DNA of 7,638 nucleotides, from positions 1 to 7,638 of the forward strand of contig CACXFF010000094.1 of assembly GCA_902766805.1 (NCBI GenBank), given 5' to 3'. Below, piece after piece: positions 5,589-7,638 of the stretch. Each line of letters opens with the position of its first letter. The stretch's first letter is position 1. The notes under the pieces were generated by a model, which had not been told where the DNA came from, searched no databases, and saw only the letters and a list, made by a program, of their open reading frames with translations. A program made the translations under genes and the position numbers. This DNA is from an uncultured Coriobacteriaceae bacterium. Its GTDB lineage: Bacteria; Actinomycetota; Coriobacteriia; Coriobacteriales; Atopobiaceae.

Positions 5589-5633
5589 GTGCCACAAGCA
5601 AGCGCCCCGCGCCATGAGCTGTGGCACGGGGCG
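5589..5633 (-). terminator. Terminator of the DJ-1 family gene, with an overlapping alternative stem
   Basis: Read on the minus strand, CGCCCCG (5627-5633) pairs with CGGGGCG (5603-5609), and the pairing continues through a G-U and GCCA/TGGC to a 12-bp stem with a 7-nt loop. CTTGCTTGT follows, a modest U content. The stem begins 35 bases after the stop codon. A second perfect 8-bp pair, GTGCCACA (5589-5596) with TGTGGCAC (5620-5627), overlaps it and would exclude or interlock with it. Confidence 0.6.
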
Positions 5634-5667
5634 TGGAAGCGAGCCCGTCGGAGCGCGGCGCGACCGA

Positions 5668-6225
5668 TCAGCGACCGAGCACCTTGTTGTAGAGCATGCC
5701 CTGGCGCAGCTTCTCGGCGTCGCCGCCCAAGACCTCTACCAGCGCATAGGCAAACGCGAACGTGGTGCCGGGGCCCTGGGAGTACACGCGCTTGCCATCC
5801 ACGTACACGATCTCGTCCACCCATTCGGCACCCGGGGCTTCGATCTTGGCGGCAGTGGTGGGGTAGCAGGTGTAGATGCGGCCGTCCAAAAGGCCCGCGC
5901 GGTCGAGGGCGATGGGGGCGGCGCAGATCGCGCACACCCAGGCGCCGCGCGCGTCCGCTGCCTTCAGGGCTTCCTGGAACCCGTCGTGGTCGCGCAGTGC
6001 TGCGGCGCCGTCGTACCCGCCGGGGAGGACAACCATGCCATACGCGTCGAGGCTGCCATCGAAGACCTTGTCGGCGAGCGCGGTGATGCCATGGCCGCCC
6101 GTGACCTGGTCGCCCAGCAAACCCACTGCGTCACAGCTGAATCCGGCGCGGCGCAGGATGTCGACGACCATGAGGGCCTCGCCCTCTTCGTAGCCCGGCG
6201 CGAGCATGACAGCGATCTTCTCCAT
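5668..6225 (-). CDS. DJ-1/PfpI family protein (YajL/ThiJ-like)
   Basis: The 185-residue protein is a DJ-1/PfpI superfamily member of normal length. The nucleophile elbow is AICAAP, with the reactive cysteine C101. It matches the AICAGP of human DJ-1 (C106). The acidic partner is E16 in PGYEEGEA (10-17), corresponding to DJ-1 E18. Other family landmarks are MVVLPGGYDGA (64-74), the HGI strand (45-47), and YPTTAAKIEAPGAEWVDE (121-138) with SQGPGTTFAFA (149-159) in the last third. Members are variously reported as glyoxalase/deglycase, chaperone or oxidative-stress proteins; which applies here cannot be told. ATG 6225 has AGGAGGT at 6231-6237 with good spacing, so the in-frame extension to 6282 is not needed. 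It diverges from the PHP gene and has its own terminator. Confidence 0.93.
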   Translation of the reverse strand: MEKIAVMLAPGYEEGEALMVVDILRRAGFSCDAVGLLGDQVTGGHGITALADKVFDGSLDAYGMVVLPGGYDGAAALRDHDGFQEALKAADARGAWVCAICAAPIALDRAGLLDGRIYTCYPTTAAKIEAPGAEWVDEIVYVDGKRVYSQGPGTTFAFAYALVEVLGGDAEKLRQGMLYNKVLGR

Positions 6226-6243
6226 GAGATACCTCCTGATGTG

Positions 6244-6257
6244 GCGGGTGTTCCCGC
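6244..6257 (-). other. Small leader hairpin before the DJ-1 family gene
   Basis: GCGGG (6244-6248) and CCCGC (6253-6257) pair around a 4-nt loop, 18 bases upstream of the start codon and just ahead of the Shine-Dalgarno site. It may affect translation, or be chance. Confidence 0.35.
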
Positions 6258-6308
6258 TTGGGTTATGGGATGACTCCATCATGCCGAAGCGGTCCGGCTG
6301 AGGCGAGG

Positions 6309-6329
6309 CGTTTCCAGAACGCGGAAACG
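6309..6329. promoter_or_regulatory. Inverted repeat in the divergent region between the DJ-1 and PHP genes
   Basis: CGTTTCC (6309-6315) and GGAAACG (6323-6329) are perfect 7-bp inverted arms with a 7-nt spacer, about 84 bases upstream of the DJ-1 start. This size and position fit an operator for a dimeric regulator acting on one or both divergent genes. No T-run follows in either direction, so a terminator is less likely. Confidence 0.5.
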
Positions 6330-6412
6330 TTGCGTCTGCGAGCTATGGCGTGCCCCGTCCTTACGAACACCAGAGGGGTTGCGGCACAAAGCTTTGGCCG
6401 CGCACGACTACT

Positions 6413-6447
6413 GTGACCTCTGCCAGCCGTGAGCGCTACACTGGCAG
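6413..6447 (+). promoter_or_regulatory. Promoter of the PHP gene with an inverted repeat over the -10
   Basis: GTGACC (6413-6418) and TACACT (6437-6442) each match four of six consensus bases with an 18-bp spacer, placing a transcript start about 35 bases before the ATG. CTGCCAG (6420-6426) and CTGGCAG (6441-6447) form a perfect 7-bp inverted repeat with a 14-nt spacer, so that one arm overlaps the end of the -10. This is a good site for repression. The regulator is not identifiable. Confidence 0.5.
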
Positions 6448-6483
6448 CGTCCACATCAAAGCCCGGCCACACGAGGAGATGCC

Positions 6484-7308
6484 ATGCTCCGCAACGTTTG
6501 CGACGTCCACACCCACACGATCTATTCGCGCCACGCCTACTCCACCATCGAGGAATGCGTGCGCGCCGCGGCCGCCGCGGGCGTGGAGCTGCTGGGGTCG
6601 GCCGACCACTTCGGCAACATGCTGTACGAAAACCCCAGCTACCTGGACTTCCAGTACTTCATCAACCGCTACCTGTGGCCACGTACCTGGATGGGCGTGA
6701 CCGTGCTGCGCTCGGCAGAGGCCGACATCACGGACCTGGAGGGGCACCTCTACGGTTGGGATCGTTACCTCAACACATCCATCACCTACGAGGAGGTCGC
6801 GCCGTTTACGCTGCTCGAGCGCGTGGCGCGCGACTCGGACTATCTCATCGCGTCGGTGCATGGCAAGCATTGGACCCAAGGTGCCACGCGCGCGCAGCTC
6901 ACCGACCTCTACATCAAGACGATGGAGCGCAACCCCAAAGTGCTCATCCTGGGGCACATCGGGCGTTCGGGCTTGGACTTCGAGATCGACCCGGTGGTCG
7001 AGGCCGCACGCGACCTGCACCGCCTGGTGGAGATCAACGAGCACAGCTTCGCGTACCCGCCTGGCCGTACGCGCTGCCGTGCGATCGCCGAACGCTGTGC
7101 CGAGCTGGGCTGCCCCGTCACGCTGTGCACCGACGCGCACATCGCCTGCGACATCGGACGGATGGACCACGCGCTGGGCATGCTCGACGAGATCGGCTTC
7201 CCCGAAGAGCTGCTGGCCACGCGCACGCCCGACGCCTTCCTGCAGGCGGTCGTCGCGGCAGGCCTGCCCAACCCGTTGGACAGCGAGCGCCCCCAGCCCG
7301 AGGCATAG
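6484..7308 (+). CDS. PHP-domain metallohydrolase, YcdX-like phosphatase
   Basis: The 274-residue protein is a PHP (polymerase and histidinol phosphatase) domain hydrolase. All nine metal ligands of the trinuclear site of E. coli YcdX have visible counterparts: H9 and H11 in DVHTHT, H17 in YSRHAYS, H42 in SADHF, E79 in RSAEADI, H126 in SVHGKHW, H158 in LGHIG, and D217 and H219 in TDAHI. Such proteins are cytosolic Zn/Mn-dependent phosphatases; the natural substrate of most members is unknown. The sequence reads through from the first motif to the last with no gap, so the enzyme should be active. ATG 6484 follows GAGGAG (6473-6478) with 5-nt spacing. The extra C-terminal part (about 225-274) is helical-looking and Pro-rich at the end. 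It is divergent from the DJ-1 gene and appears monocistronic. Confidence 0.92.
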   Translation: MLRNVCDVHTHTIYSRHAYSTIEECVRAAAAAGVELLGSADHFGNMLYENPSYLDFQYFINRYLWPRTWMGVTVLRSAEADITDLEGHLYGWDRYLNTSITYEEVAPFTLLERVARDSDYLIASVHGKHWTQGATRAQLTDLYIKTMERNPKVLILGHIGRSGLDFEIDPVVEAARDLHRLVEINEHSFAYPPGRTRCRAIAERCAELGCPVTLCTDAHIACDIGRMDHALGMLDEIGFPEELLATRTPDAFLQAVVAAGLPNPLDSERPQPEA

Positions 7309-7336
7309 CGGTAACAAGGAATCAAACAAGAGAAGA

Positions 7337-7369
7337 ACTCCCTTGATGACTCAGGGTAAATGAGGGAGT
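7337..7369 (+). terminator. Possible terminator after the PHP gene
   Basis: ACTCCCT (7337-7343) and AGGGAGT (7363-7369) are perfect inverted arms, followed by ACTTTGG, only weakly U-rich. The 19-nt loop contains a second AGGG (7353-7356) that can pair with CCCT instead, giving an alternative hairpin. It starts 29 bases after the stop codon. Confidence 0.45.
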
Positions 7370-7524
7370 ACTTTGGCGTAGCCATTTGCTACCGTACAGC
7401 ATCTTTCCCTTCCTTTTGTAAGTCAATTGTACATAGGAACCCTGTAGCATAAATGGACATGTATGAAGGGGGCCTATTGTGACTGCGCTTGAAAAGATTA
7501 CGCACCTCGCTGTCAGATAGCCAA

Positions 7525-7542
7525 TCCCGCTCCCATGCGGGA
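7525..7542. other. Hairpin in the leader of the downstream gene
   Basis: TCCCGC (7525-7530) and GCGGGA (7537-7542) pair perfectly around a 6-nt loop. No T-run follows on either strand. It lies 75 bases before the ATG at 7617 and may be a leader structure. Confidence 0.4.
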
Positions 7543-7616
7543 AGCCACGTGAGCCACCATCAGACCTTTTGCGTAGGTATCAGATATAGGTAAGTTGGCG
7601 CATGCGGGGAGCAGAC

Positions 7617-7638
7617 ATGAGCGACCGTCAACAGGCAC
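7617..7638 (+). CDS. Start of a gene cut by the window edge
   Basis: ATG 7617 follows GGGGAG (7606-7611) with 5-nt spacing, and the frame is open to the window end (MSDRQQA). Seven residues are too few to identify it. GC content returns to the window norm here, supporting a real coding start. Confidence 0.45.

Larger units (their letters stand above)
7309..7616. other. AT-richer intergenic region with no recognisable gene
   Basis: These 308 bases are clearly less GC-rich than the rest of the window, especially 7375-7500. I see no open frame with a credible start and ribosome site, and no tRNA or rRNA. It contains the inverted repeat at 7337-7369, a hairpin at 7525-7542 and a pyrimidine-rich stretch (about 7401-7418). 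It could be the leader of the next gene, hold a small RNA, or mark the edge of acquired DNA. Confidence 0.6.

Noticed and set aside
5403..5627. N-terminal extension of the RpiR-family protein across the 31-bp repeats
   Set aside because: The repeats read as an Ala/Val/Gly-rich peptide in open frames simply because the DNA is GC-rich. The ATG at 5402 with GGGAG yields the normal HTH_6 N-terminus.
6226..6282. 19-residue extension of the DJ-1 family protein
   Set aside because: The perfect AGGAGGT before ATG 6225 and the family start at MEKIAVML make the upstream ATG unlikely.
6429..7346. Long alternative-frame and antisense frames over the PHP gene
   Set aside because: Low-complexity Arg/Ala/Pro composition. 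The 6484-7308 frame contains all metal-binding motifs.
7345..7362. Five-codon open frame as a leader peptide
   Set aside because: No ribosome site and no runs of regulatory codons; it lies inside the inverted repeat after the PHP gene.

Overview
The window is GC-rich, densely coded bacterial DNA with strong Shine-Dalgarno sites and short intergenic gaps. The protein set (NifU-type scaffold, Lgt, a stand-alone PTS IIC of the EIIC_2 type, an RpiR regulator, a YcdX-type PHP hydrolase) and the base composition fit a high-GC Gram-positive anaerobe, most likely an actinobacterium of the class Coriobacteriia. That placement is inference from style and family content. No 16S or other marker is present.

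Layout. Bases 1-214 hold two copies of a 42-bp tandem unit with an internal palindrome, a small hairpin and the leader of the first gene. Plus strand: a NifU C-terminal-domain Fe-S protein (215-508) closed by a strong intrinsic terminator; prolipoprotein diacylglyceryl transferase lgt (701-1516) followed by a perfect 11-bp inverted repeat; a YoaK/DUF1275 membrane protein (1691-2389); and a translationally coupled two-gene toxin-antitoxin module, a RelB/DinJ-type antitoxin with a PIN-domain toxin (2476-3235), behind its own promoter-like sequence. Minus strand: a PTS EIIC membrane protein (3333-4397), an RpiR-family regulator (4629-5402) and a DJ-1/PfpI-family protein (5668-6225). Back on the plus strand, divergent from the DJ-1 gene, is a PHP-domain metallohydrolase (6484-7308). 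After it comes an AT-richer stretch of about 300 bases with no recognisable gene, then the first codons of another gene (7617 onward, cut by the window edge).

How the genes relate. The toxin-antitoxin pair is a clear operon. The RpiR regulator and the EIIC gene are co-oriented neighbours, and the regulator probably controls the transporter; a 12-bp palindrome sits about where a transcript would start upstream of the EIIC gene. The DJ-1 gene has its own terminator, so the regulator is probably transcribed separately, from a region containing a 31-bp tandem repeat. The DJ-1 and PHP genes share a divergent control region with two inverted repeats. The NifU, lgt and YoaK genes look like independent housekeeping or single-gene units.

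I see no phage, transposase, CRISPR array, defence island or biosynthetic cluster. The least explained material is non-coding: the GTAC-bounded palindromic elements at 12-43 and 1542-1570, the in-register 31-bp repeats at 5451-5582, the overlapping alternative stems at 5589-5633, and the AT-rich tail. No recognised new system is demonstrated by the sequence alone.
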